Origin: Lichenibacterium ramalinae
Lineage (GTDB): Bacteria > Pseudomonadota > Alphaproteobacteria > Rhizobiales > Beijerinckiaceae
Assembly (NCBI RefSeq): GCF_004137085.1
Contig: NZ_QYBC01000001.1
Span: 124,001-188,000 of the forward strand
Direction: 5' to 3'
DNA: 64,000 nucleotides
Positions within the stretch are counted from its first letter, which is position 1; every line of letters begins with the position of its first letter. Of the stretch, positions 8,527 to 15,384 are shown piece after piece. Under the pieces are notes generated by a model. That model saw nothing but the letters and a program-made list of their open reading frames with translations, was not told where the DNA came from and did no database searches. The position numbers and the translations under genes are program-made.

Positions 8527-10032
8527 ATGCGCCCCGATACCGATATCCTGATCGTCGGGGCCGGCCCGGCCGGGCTGACGGCCGGCTACCTCCTGGCCAA
8601 GGCTGGACGGGACGTGCTCGTCGCCGAGCGGGACCCGCGCTACGTCGGCGGCATCAGCCGCACGGTGGACTACAAGGGCTTTCTGTTCGACATCGGCGGA
8701 CACCGCTTCTTCTCGAAGTCGCGCGAAGTCGTGGCGCTCTGGGACGAGCTCCTGCCGGACGACTTCGTCGAGCGGCCGCGCCTGTCGCGGATCTTCTACG
8801 GCGGCAAGTTCTACGCCTATCCCCTCAAGGCCTTCGAGGCGCTGCGCAACCTCGGCCTGCTCACCAGCACGGCCTGCATCGCATCCTACGCCCTCGCCAA
8901 GCTGCGGCCGGTGGCGGCCCCGCGCACGTTCCACGAGTGGGTGCGCAACAACTTCGGCGAGCGGCTGTTCTCCATCTTCTTCAAGACCTACACCGAGAAG
9001 GTGTGGGGCCTGTCCTGCGACGAGATCTCGGCCGATTGGGCGGCGCAGCGCATCAAGGGCCTCGACCTGTTCTCGGCCGTGATCGACGGGCTGCGCCGCT
9101 CCCTGAAGCTCAAGCGGCGCGACGGCACCGCCACCAAGACGCTGATCGAGTCCTTCCGCTACCCGCGCCGCGGCCCCGGCATGATGTGGGAGGCGGCGGC
9201 CGCCAAGATCGCGGCCCGCGGCGGCCGCATCGCCATGGACCGCAGCCTCGACACGCTGGCCTGGGATGCCGGCACCGGGCTCTGGACCGCCGTCTTCGTA
9301 TCGGGCGCCGGCGAGCGCTCCACCGTCACGGCGCGCCACGTGGTCTCCTCGGCGGCGATCCACGACCTCGTCGACGCCCTGCGCCCCGCCCCCATCAGCA
9401 AGCTGCACGCCCGGGCGTTGCGCTACCGCGACTTCCTCACCGTGGCGCTGATCGCCCGGACGGAGCGCGACTTCCCGGACAACTGGGTCTACATCCACGA
9501 CCCCGCCGTCCATGTCGGCCGGGTGCAGAATTTCCGCTCCTGGTCGCCCGAGCTCATCCCGGAGCTGGGGCACACCTGCCTGGGCCTCGAATATTTCTGC
9601 TTCGAGGGCGACGGCTTTTGGGCCGCCACCGACGCCGACCTCGTGGCGCTCGCCAAGCGCGAGATCGACCACATCGGCCTGATCTCGTCGGCGGACGTGG
9701 TGGACGCCTGCGTGGTGCGGCAGCCGAAGGCCTACCCGGTCTACGACGAGGGCTATGCCGACAAGGTCGCCACGGTGCGGCTCGAACTCGAGCGCGACTA
9801 TCCGACCCTGCACATGGTGGGGCGCAACGGCCTGCACAAATACAACAACCAGGACCATGCCATGATGACCGCCATGCTGACGGTCGAGAACATCCTGGCG
9901 GGGGAGCGGAAGTTCGACGTGTGGCAGGTCAACGAGGACGCCGAATATGGCGAAAGCGGCCACGCCGGGGCGCGCGAGGCCCTGAAGAGCGAGCGGCTGG
10001 TGCCGCGCCGCGTGGGTGCCGCCGCCGCCTGA
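8527..10032 (+). CDS. UDP-galactopyranose-mutase-like FAD oxidoreductase
   Basis: 501 residues. It starts with a dinucleotide-binding motif (ILIVGAGPAGLTAGYLLA) and continues with an ADP-ribose-binding acid and VGGISRTVDYKGFLFDIGGH, a signature shared by protoporphyrinogen-oxidase-like amine oxidases and UDP-galactopyranose mutases. The segment TYTEKVWGLSCDEISADWAAQRIKG is typical of the NAD(P)/FAD oxidoreductases that neighbour polysaccharide genes. The closing segment NGLHKYNNQDHAMMTAMLTVENI forms part of the FAD site. With GtrA 27 bases upstream, a role in making or modifying an envelope sugar is likely, but the substrate is unknown. A strong terminator follows. Confidence 0.75.
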   Translation: MRPDTDILIVGAGPAGLTAGYLLAKAGRDVLVAERDPRYVGGISRTVDYKGFLFDIGGHRFFSKSREVVALWDELLPDDFVERPRLSRIFYGGKFYAYPLKAFEALRNLGLLTSTACIASYALAKLRPVAAPRTFHEWVRNNFGERLFSIFFKTYTEKVWGLSCDEISADWAAQRIKGLDLFSAVIDGLRRSLKLKRRDGTATKTLIESFRYPRRGPGMMWEAAAAKIAARGGRIAMDRSLDTLAWDAGTGLWTAVFVSGAGERSTVTARHVVSSAAIHDLVDALRPAPISKLHARALRYRDFLTVALIARTERDFPDNWVYIHDPAVHVGRVQNFRSWSPELIPELGHTCLGLEYFCFEGDGFWAATDADLVALAKREIDHIGLISSADVVDACVVRQPKAYPVYDEGYADKVATVRLELERDYPTLHMVGRNGLHKYNNQDHAMMTAMLTVENILAGERKFDVWQVNEDAEYGESGHAGAREALKSERLVPRRVGAAAA

Positions 10033-10086
10033 GGCGGGCGGCGGCCGCGCCCAAGCGGGGCAGACCGGCCCCCTACCCTCAAACCG

Positions 10087-10118
10087 CGACGGCCCCGGCG
10101 GGAACGCCGGGGCCGTCG
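10087..10118. terminator. Bidirectional terminator hairpin
   Basis: A perfect 14-base inverted repeat (10087-10100 and 10105-10118) with a four-base GGAA loop sits between the flavoenzyme and cpaA, which converge. Only two T follow on the plus strand, so termination may rely on stem strength. Confidence 0.75.
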
Positions 10119-10150
10119 TTGCGTCTGGGACAGGAAGCCGGGACGGCCCG

Positions 10151-10660
10151 TCAGGCGTGGGCGGCCGCCAACCAGGCTGCCGTCTCGGGATAGAGCGCCA
10201 ACCCGGCCACCGCGAGGGCGATGCCGTAGGGCACGCCGTTCCCGGCCGTGTGGATCCGCACCGCCCAGGCGCGCGTCGCCAGGAGCGGCGGCAGGTCGCG
10301 TTTGCGCAGCATCAGGATGCCGAGCGTCAGCCCCGCCCCCAGGATGGAGGCGGCGAGGCCGTATTCATAAAGGTTCGCCCAGCCCAGCCAGACCGCGGTC
10401 GAAGCCGCCAGCTTGGCATCGCCGCCGCCGATCCAGCCGAAGGCGAAGAGCGCGAAGGTGAGGACCAGCACGGCGGCACCGCAGGCCAGGTGCATGGTCA
10501 GCAGCGTGGCGAGGGGCATGCCGGACGCGAGCGCGACCGCCGCGAAGCCCAGCACCAGCGCGATCGACACCCGGTTGGAGATGGTCATCGTCAGGAGGTC
10601 AGAGGCCGCCGAATAGGCCATCAGCAGCGGAAACAGCACCAGAACGACGATGACCAGCAT
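10151..10660 (-). CDS. cpaA: Prepilin peptidase CpaA
   Basis: 169 residues, all membrane-embedded. The two catalytic aspartates of A24 aspartic prepilin peptidases are visible: one in YSAASDLLTMTISNR near residue 21 and one in the GxGD motif of FGWIGGGDAKLAAS near residue 79. The length is that of the short CpaA/TadV type lacking the methylase domain of PilD. It should cut the leader of the two Flp pilins encoded just upstream and of pseudopilins. It is transcribed in the same direction as the pilins but about 485 bases downstream of the nearer one, with repeat DNA between, so it probably has its own promoter. Confidence 0.93.
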   Translation of the reverse strand: MLVIVVLVLFPLLMAYSAASDLLTMTISNRVSIALVLGFAAVALASGMPLATLLTMHLACGAAVLVLTFALFAFGWIGGGDAKLAASTAVWLGWANLYEYGLAASILGAGLTLGILMLRKRDLPPLLATRAWAVRIHTAGNGVPYGIALAVAGLALYPETAAWLAAAHA

Positions 10661-10743
10661 GGCGCGCCTCGGACCTAGAGCAGATCGCGATCAGGTCGAG
10701 TCACCCGATCGCGTCACGATGCTCGCAAAAACATAGCGATAAT

Positions 10744-10845
10744 GCAGTATCGGCTTTCCCCGAGCCGCCTTGGCGACTGCAAGCCGATGAAACTGCTCTC
10801 GACTCGAAGCTGGAGCGCATTCGCCGAAGGCGAAAGCGTGCTAGA
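10744..10845 (+). repeat. Dispersed palindromic repeat R1, copy 1
   Basis: About 100 bases that match, in inverted orientation, the stretch at 48707-48790. The shared core runs from GTATCGGCTTTCCC through AAGCCGATGAAA to CGAAGCTGGAGCG, with roughly four of five bases alike. Inside the core, ATCGGCTT (10749-10756) and AAGCCGAT (10781-10788) form the arms of a stem, so this is a REP-like element. This copy carries an extra 15-base block that the second copy lacks. Confidence 0.7.
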
Positions 10846-10888
10846 GCTGAAATCGCGAGCCAAGGCGAGCCGCGACAGTTCCAGAGCC

Positions 10889-10986
10889 TGTCGGGCCATC
10901 GTTGAAGCGGAGCTTCGACGTGGTCCCGCGAACAGGCCATGCGTTGCAACTGGCCGGTGCCGGCAGCAGCATGACACGTGCCAGGG
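10889..10986 (+). repeat. Dispersed repeat R2, copy 1
   Basis: The segment begins near GTCGGGCCATCGTTGAAGCG and contains the palindrome GAAGCGGAGCTTC, then GAACAGGC and GTGCCGGCAGCAGCATG. The same order of blocks occurs at 12826-12915. The third related palindrome is the hairpin at 11529-11557. The blocks are short and the similarity between them patchy, so this is a weak family. Confidence 0.45.
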
Positions 10987-11145
10987 CGCTTTCGTGATCG
11001 ACGACGAAGGGCCGGCGGACGGACCAACGGATCCGGCCCTTCTCAGGCGTGGAAGCCGGGCGGCCCGGTCGTGCGGGTCGCCGGGGAAGCAGAGAGGCCC
11101 GGCGTACCGGACCGAAGCCGACCCGGCGACCGCGCCGTGCTCGGC

Positions 11146-11307
11146 TCAGGTCAGGGCGCTCTGGATCTTGAGGAACTTTGTGTTCAGTTCCTTGCCGATG
11201 GTGGTCAGGACCGTGATGAGGACGACGCTGATGAGGCCGGCGATCAGGCCGTACTCGATGGCGGTCGCTCCGGACTCGTCTGCGGCGAAGCGCTTGATGG
11301 CGTTCAT
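11146..11307 (-). CDS. flp: Flp-type type IVb pilin (first copy)
   Basis: 53 residues, the major subunit type of Tad pili. After a 13-residue leader ending in DESG comes the Flp motif ATAIEYGLIAGLISVVLITV, with Glu+5 and Tyr+6 of the mature protein; CpaA should cut before this hydrophobic stretch. The tail GKELNTKFLKIQSALT is short, as in other Flp pilins. The ATG at 11307 is chosen because any upstream start would put an arginine-rich stretch in front of the leader. A promoter-like block shared with the second pilin lies about 50-90 bases upstream. Confidence 0.93.
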   Translation of the reverse strand: MNAIKRFAADESGATAIEYGLIAGLISVVLITVLTTIGKELNTKFLKIQSALT

Positions 11308-11354
11308 GGGGGCTCCAGTCTGTTGAACCTTCACCCACGCGCGAATATGCGCCC

Positions 11355-11398
11355 GGGCTGAGGCCAAACTAGGTCCCAGGGATTGCAAAGCCGTTAAA
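11355..11398 (-). promoter_or_regulatory. Pilin promoter block, copy 1
   Basis: On the minus strand this 44-base block starts TTTAACGGCTTTGCAA and ends ACCTAGTTTGG...CAGCCC. It matches base for base at most positions the block at 11834-11877 ahead of the second pilin. The leading TTAA followed seven bases later by GCAA resembles a decayed CtrA box. Confidence 0.55.
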
Positions 11399-11528
11399 CG
11401 GACGAGCGAGCGCGCGCCGACCCAAACGGGTCGACGACCCGTTCGGACCCACGGTCCCACCAAACATCATGTCCCGAAGCGGACCGTCGCCCGCCGGAGG
11501 CTCACTCCGGCCGCCGTGTCACCCCGAG

Positions 11529-11557
11529 CTTATGTTGAAGCGCAGCTTCAACATAAG
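11529..11557. terminator. 13-base-pair stem-loop downstream of the second pilin
   Basis: Perfect inverted repeat: CTTATGTTGAAGC (11529-11541), a three-base loop, and GCTTCAACATAAG (11545-11557). It lies about 60 bases after the second pilin stop codon on the minus strand and could end or stabilise that transcript. There is no T tract. A second, 8-base-pair stem (11425-11432 with 11436-11443) lies further on. The core GAAGCGCAGCTTC resembles repeat R2. Confidence 0.5.
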
Positions 11558-11614
11558 GCTCTGGACGAACTCGCTGTTTCGCTTCGGCCCACGCCCGCGA
11601 TCGCGCGACGTCCC

Positions 11615-11779
11615 TTAGGTCCCAAGGGCGGTCGAGATCGTGGTGAACTTGGTGTTGAGCTTGGTGCCGATAGCGCCCAGCACCGTGATGATGACCACGC
11701 TGATGAGACCGGCGATCAGGCCGTATTCGATGGCGGTGGCGCCGGACTCGTCGTTGGCAAAGCGCTTGATGATGTTCAT
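11615..11779 (-). CDS. flp: Flp-type type IVb pilin (second copy)
   Basis: 54 residues. The sequence begins MNIIKRFANDESG, the leader, followed by ATAIEYGLIAGLISVVIITV with the Glu+5/Tyr+6 Flp motif and a short tail TKLNTKFTTISTALGT. It is about 75% identical to the first pilin, with differences concentrated in the tail, so the two arose by duplication. A longer frame that overlaps it on the same strand (about 11502-11807) is a shadow in another register. The ATG at 11779 is preceded by a GAGCACC stretch and by its own promoter block. Confidence 0.92.
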   Translation of the reverse strand: MNIIKRFANDESGATAIEYGLIAGLISVVIITVLGAIGTKLNTKFTTISTALGT

Positions 11780-11833
11780 GGGGTGCTCCTGGCTTTGAGA
11801 CCTTCACCCGCCAGCCACACCAGCGGTGGGCTC

Positions 11834-11877
11834 GGGATGAAGCAAACCTAGGTTTCAGAGCTTGAAGAGCCGTTAAT
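11834..11877 (-). promoter_or_regulatory. Pilin promoter block, copy 2
   Basis: Minus strand: ATTAACGGCTCTTCAA at the upstream end and ACCTAGGTTTGC...CATCCC at the other, matching the block ahead of the first pilin. The TTAA lies about 95 bases before the second pilin start. TTAACG-CTCTTC is also found on the plus strand at 12074-12086, ahead of the CpaC N-domain gene. Confidence 0.55.
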
Positions 11878-12134
11878 GCGGCAGTCCAAACCGATCACCG
11901 TGCCGGGTTTCGGAGCTGTCTCTGCCCGGCGAAGACTTCCATCCCGCCATCGAACACCAAAGCTCGGAGGCTTTGTTCCATCTCTGAGCGTTTTTATCCG
12001 GCTTCCGTGGCTCGAACACAACGTCATGTTGTCCGAGCCGGCGGCAGGCTGCGACCTCACGCAGTGAGGGTTCGTTAACGCTCTTCCGACAGTGTTGCTC
12101 GGAGGTGATGGACAGCGATCGGAGGACCTCGGCC

Positions 12135-12647
12135 ATGCGACCCGCTCGCATCCCGCCGTCGATGGGACGGAGACGGCCACGGGCCCTGCTGGCCCTGGCC
12201 TTCGGGGCTCTGCTGGCCGGCGCCAGCGCGGCGCAGGCACAGGAGACCGCCCTGACGGTGCTGCTCGACCGCGCCCAGATCATGGCCTATCCGCCCACCA
12301 CCGCGACCATCATCGTGGGCAACCCGATCATCGCCGATGTGACCATGTTGAGGAACACCGGACAGGTGATCCTGACCGGCAAGGGGTTCGGCGACACCAA
12401 CCTCCTGTTCCTCGACGGGCACGGCGCCATCCTGCAGGAGGCCCGCATCCGGGTCCGGGAGTCGCCCTCCGTGATGGTGGTCCAGCGCGGGGTCGACCGT
12501 GAAACCTTCGCCTGCCACCCGCGCTGCGAACCCACGGTGGCGCTCGGCGACAGCACCGCCTTCCTCCAGCGCACCATCGGCGACATCCAGGCCCGCAACG
12601 CCCAGGCGACCGGAGCCGCCGCGGCGACCGGCGGCGGCCAGCACTGA
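12135..12647 (+). CDS. Secreted stand-alone pilus-formation N-terminal domain protein
   Basis: 170 residues: a twin-basic start, a Sec signal (LLALAFGALLAGASAAQAQ) and one domain matching the N-terminal region of CpaC secretins (ALTVLLDRAQIMAYPPTTAT, GNPIIADVTMLRNTGQVILT, GKGFGDTNLLFLDGHGAILQ). There is no BON or secretin domain, so it is a free periplasmic partner, perhaps at the base of the channel. Two cysteines (CHPRC) lie near residue 135. The ATG at 12135 has a GGAGG nine bases upstream (12121-12125); starts at 12105 and 12108 have poorer spacing. Its location beside the pilins supports a role in Tad pilus assembly. Confidence 0.85.
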   Translation: MRPARIPPSMGRRRPRALLALAFGALLAGASAAQAQETALTVLLDRAQIMAYPPTTATIIVGNPIIADVTMLRNTGQVILTGKGFGDTNLLFLDGHGAILQEARIRVRESPSVMVVQRGVDRETFACHPRCEPTVALGDSTAFLQRTIGDIQARNAQATGAAAATGGGQH

Positions 12648-12652
12648 ATGCT

Positions 12653-12702
12653 CGTGACCGAAGGCCCGTGACTCCGAGCAGGAGCTTGCGGGCACGGGTT
12701 CG
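12653..12702 (+). repeat. Post-stop repeat R3, copy 1
   Basis: GTGACCGAAGGCCCG starts 8 bases after the TGA stop of the preceding gene and CACGGGTTCG closes the element. The first block recurs exactly at 60953, again right after a stop codon, and in a variant form at 41170. Confidence 0.5.
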
Positions 12703-12825
12703 CCCCCTTCACAAACCCTGAGCCCGCCTGACGCCCTCGTCGGGGCGGAGTTTCAGCTTGGGTCCGCGATGGGAGCGCGGTGGCGTTCGGCCACTTCGCT
12801 TCGACGCCTGTCGGCACGGGAGCCC

Positions 12826-12915
12826 GTCAGGCTGTCGCCGAAGCGGAGCTTCGACTGAACCTGTGAACAGGCGCGCATCCGAGAGCTGGCGTGTGTCGGC
12901 AGCGGCATGCCGCGC
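12826..12915 (+). repeat. Dispersed repeat R2, copy 2
   Basis: CCCGTCAGGCTGTCGCCGAAG, the palindrome GAAGCGGAGCTTC, GAACAGGC and GTGTCGGCAGCGGCATG follow in the same order and spacing as at 10889-10986. Intergenic, no coding potential seen. Confidence 0.45.
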
Positions 12916-13109
12916 CTCGACGGGGCGCGCCCGCCCGAAGGGTGCCGCAGAGGGCGCAAGACGGGCTTGGCGCCCGCCGGCGACCCACGTCCGGAATGCG
13001 GTGCCGGCCGGCGCCCGGCTCTCGATGGCAAGCGGGAAGCACTGCGCCGCTGGCGACAGTGTTCCGGGGCCATAGCGAGACGCGGCACGCGGCCCGCGTC
13101 GGCGGGGGA

Positions 13110-13421
13110 TCAGCCGGCGAACATCCAGTCGAAGGCCGCCATCGGCGCGGCCGCGCGCGGGGCCTCCTCGCGCCGGCGAACGGCGCCCGGCGAGGGGACC
13201 GACACCGGCGCTACGGCGTGGGCGCCGCGCAGGTCGAGGTAGCGGCGGCACTTGAGCATCACGGGGGCGACCTGCGTGGGCTCGACGCGGGCGATGGTGC
13301 GGGTGAGCGCCGGCACGGCACCGCGGAAGAGGTCGAGCACGATGTCGACGCGCCCCTCCGCGGCAGCGCGGTGCGTCAGGGCGTACCGGACGGTGTTGGT
13401 GAAATCGGGGAAGGCGTCCAT
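13110..13421 (-). CDS. Small protein of unknown function under a CtrA-type promoter
   Basis: 103 residues, soluble, no signal peptide or membrane span. The first 65 residues (MDAFPDFTNTVRYALTHRAA, then DLFRGAVPALTRTIARVEPT) look alpha-helical; the rest is a proline- and alanine-rich low-complexity stretch ending AAFDWMFAG. I recognise no family. The ATG at 13421 is supported by a GGGAGACGACAG stretch upstream; an earlier ATG at 13466 lies inside the putative promoter. A perfect CtrA consensus box lies 52-67 bases upstream. Its nearest functional neighbours are the pilin genes, so a link to pilus or cell-cycle functions is possible but inferred. Confidence 0.6.
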   Translation of the reverse strand: MDAFPDFTNTVRYALTHRAAAEGRVDIVLDLFRGAVPALTRTIARVEPTQVAPVMLKCRRYLDLRGAHAVAPVSVPSPGAVRRREEAPRAAAPMAAFDWMFAG

Positions 13422-13472
13422 GCTCTGTCGTCTCCCGCGGGAGTCTGCGATGACGGAAGATCGCACGGCATG

Positions 13473-13488
13473 GTTAATCCGCGGTTAA
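13473..13488 (-). promoter_or_regulatory. Perfect CtrA consensus box
   Basis: On the minus strand it reads TTAACCGCGGATTAAC, an exact match to TTAA-N7-TTAAC, the binding sequence of the cell-cycle regulator CtrA. It sits 52-67 bases upstream of the start codon of the 103-residue gene at 13110-13421 and about the same distance downstream of no other start. The pairing of an exact box with a suitable distance makes control of that gene likely. Confidence 0.7.
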
Positions 13489-13515
13489 AGCCGCCGGCGG
13501 AGGGGCGGACCGCCC

Positions 13516-13884
13516 TCACTCGTCCCAGGGCTGGCACACCTTCGGCACCACAACGGTGGCGGAACCCGCCGCGAGTTCCAGGATGCATTCGAAGTGATGC
13601 GTGGCGTCGCGGATCACCAGCGTGTCCTTGGCCTCGCCGAACAGGACCTCGTAGCTGTCCCGGTTGTGCGTGCCCTCGCCGCAGGGCGCCTTGCGGCCGA
13701 TCTCCCGGCCTGACTTGTTGTGCAGCGGCTGGCCGGCGTCGTTGAACCAGACGTAGCAGCCCTTGAAATCCGGGGATTCTCCGACCTGGAAGGCGGCCGC
13801 CGACCCCGCCATGGCGACCGCCGCCACGGGGGCCAGGCCCGCCACGACGATGGCGGACAGGAAGCGGCGGAACGCAGGCGACAT
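13516..13884 (-). CDS. Secreted cysteine-containing protein of unknown function
   Basis: 122 residues. A signal peptide (MSPAFRRFLSAIVVAGLAPV, cleavage near SAAA-F) leads to a mature domain of about 90 residues with four cysteines (FKGCYVWF, KAPCGEG, HFECILEL, KVCQPWDE), which probably form two disulfides in the periplasm. I recognise no named family. The start at 13884 follows GAGG at normal spacing; an in-frame ATG at 13911 would extend the signal region by nine basic residues. It ends 27 bases before the region carrying the CtrA box, so the two small genes are separately promoted. Confidence 0.65.
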   Translation of the reverse strand: MSPAFRRFLSAIVVAGLAPVAAVAMAGSAAAFQVGESPDFKGCYVWFNDAGQPLHNKSGREIGRKAPCGEGTHNRDSYEVLFGEAKDTLVIRDATHHFECILELAAGSATVVVPKVCQPWDE

Positions 13885-13986
13885 GACAACCTCGACGGGA
13901 CGGCGCCTCATGCGGCGCGCGCCTTCCCTATCACCGGGGCGCCGCCCGCGCCACACGCGGTGGCGCTGCGTAGGGAAGAGCCCCCC

Positions 13987-15243
13987 TCACCGCCACAGGC
14001 CGGCGACGCCGGCATAGAGGCCCAGCGCAACCGTGACGGCGATCACCGCCGCCACCACGACGTTGTAGACGCCGCTGAGCCGGAAGGGCTCGGGCAGACG
14101 CCGCGCCAGGAGATACAGGAAGCCCAGCACGATGGGCAGCAACAGGGCATTGAGCACCTGTACGCCGACCGCCAGCGACACGATGTCCACCCCAACGACG
14201 ATGAAGGCGGCACCCGCCACCAGCACGGCCGCATAGGCGACATAGAACCATGGCGCCTCGCCCATGGGCTGGTCGAGCGCATGGCCGAAGCCCAGCAGTT
14301 CGCCGAGCGTGCGGGCCGCCGTCAGCGTCACCACGATGGCGGCGACCAGCGCCGCGCCCGAGATGCCGACGCCGAAGGCGACCCGGCCGGCCGCCGTGCC
14401 CAGGACCGGCGTCAGCGCGTCGGCGATCTGCTGCACGGTGTCGAGCGACCCGGTCCCGCCGCGGTGCTGCAGCGCCGCCGCGCAGGCCACCACCACGGCC
14501 GCCATCACCAGTTGGGTGACCACGGCCCCGATGGCGGTGTCGACCCGCTCCGTCGCGATGTCGCTCGCCTTCAGGCTCTTCTCGACCACGGAGGACTGCT
14601 GGTAGAAGACCATCCAAGGCATGATGACGGCACCGATGTTGGCCGACACCAGCAGCATGTATTTGGGATCGGTCAGCGGGATCGACACGGCCTGGCGGCC
14701 CATCTCGCCGAGATCGGGATGGGCCCAGACGGCGACGCCCAGGAACACCACCTCGAAGGCGCCGGCGCCGAGCGCGATCCGCTCGACCGAGCGGTAGGAC
14801 CCCGTCACCGCCATCGCCGTCAGCGCCACCACCACGATGGCCATCGATGCCCAGGACGGCAGGCCCAGCATGGCGCCGACGCCGGCGAGCCCGCCCATCT
14901 CGGTCAGCAGGGCGCCGATACAGGCCACCACCAGGGTCGACACCGAGACCCAGGCCCAGAACGTGCCGAAGTGGCGGCGGATGAGGCCGGCATGGCTTTC
15001 GCCCGTGACGGCGCCGAGCCGAACCGTGAGCTCCTGGACGATGTAGAGCACCGGCACGAGGACGAGTTGCAGCCACAGCAGGCGGTAGCCCCATTGCGCC
15101 CCGCTCTGCGCCGCCGTGACGAGGCTGCCGGCATCCGTGTCGGCCAGCATCGCCACGAGGCCCGGCCCCGCGATGGCCGCCAGGTGGCGCCACGAGAAGG
15201 TGCCGATGCCCCGGGCCGGGGCCGTGCGCCGCGTGTCGTCCAT
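13987..15243 (-). CDS. Nramp-family divalent metal transporter with altered metal-site motifs
   Basis: 418 residues with about eleven membrane spans and the overall SLC11/Nramp pattern (AGPGLVAMLADTDAGSLVTA in span 1, GQ/ES loop GESHAGLIRRHF, span 6 NIGAVIMPWMVFYQQS). The metal-binding motif DPGN of span 1 is DAGS here, and the span 6 motif MPH is MPW, while the binding methionine is kept. These changes take it out of the classical MntH group, so manganese should not be assumed; a different divalent cation is possible. The gene stands alone, with no manganese riboswitch or MntR-type palindrome that I can see in the 140 bases upstream. Confidence 0.8.
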   Translation of the reverse strand: MDDTRRTAPARGIGTFSWRHLAAIAGPGLVAMLADTDAGSLVTAAQSGAQWGYRLLWLQLVLVPVLYIVQELTVRLGAVTGESHAGLIRRHFGTFWAWVSVSTLVVACIGALLTEMGGLAGVGAMLGLPSWASMAIVVVALTAMAVTGSYRSVERIALGAGAFEVVFLGVAVWAHPDLGEMGRQAVSIPLTDPKYMLLVSANIGAVIMPWMVFYQQSSVVEKSLKASDIATERVDTAIGAVVTQLVMAAVVVACAAALQHRGGTGSLDTVQQIADALTPVLGTAAGRVAFGVGISGAALVAAIVVTLTAARTLGELLGFGHALDQPMGEAPWFYVAYAAVLVAGAAFIVVGVDIVSLAVGVQVLNALLLPIVLGFLYLLARRLPEPFRLSGVYNVVVAAVIAVTVALGLYAGVAGLWR

Positions 15244-15384
15244 CGATCCTGCTTCCCGGCCCGCGGCTCGACCGGCCAGCCGCCCGGGCGTCGGAGACCG
15301 TGGGCGACGGCCGGCCCCGTCGCGCCCCGGCCCTACGCCCGCCCGCGCCGGGAAGTTGCACGGGCGGCAGGCGACCCGGTGACG

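Larger units (their letters stand above)
10661..11145. other. Intergenic stretch between cpaA and the first pilin
   Basis: About 485 bases without a credible gene. The short frames crossing it have no family-like sequence. The interval holds two palindromic repeats, listed separately (10744-10845 and 10889-10986). The remainder (about 10987-11145) shows nothing I can name. Confidence 0.6.
12648..13109. other. Intergenic stretch rich in short repeats
   Basis: About 460 bases without a credible gene. It contains repeats R3 (12653-12702) and R2 (12826-12915) and further GAAGCG/CTTCG palindromic pieces around 12730-12810. The frames crossing it are arginine-rich shadows. Confidence 0.55.

Noticed and set aside
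11502-11807. 101-codon minus-strand frame over the second pilin
   Set aside because: Its product is His/Arg-rich nonsense; the pilin is read from another register with a clean Flp motif.
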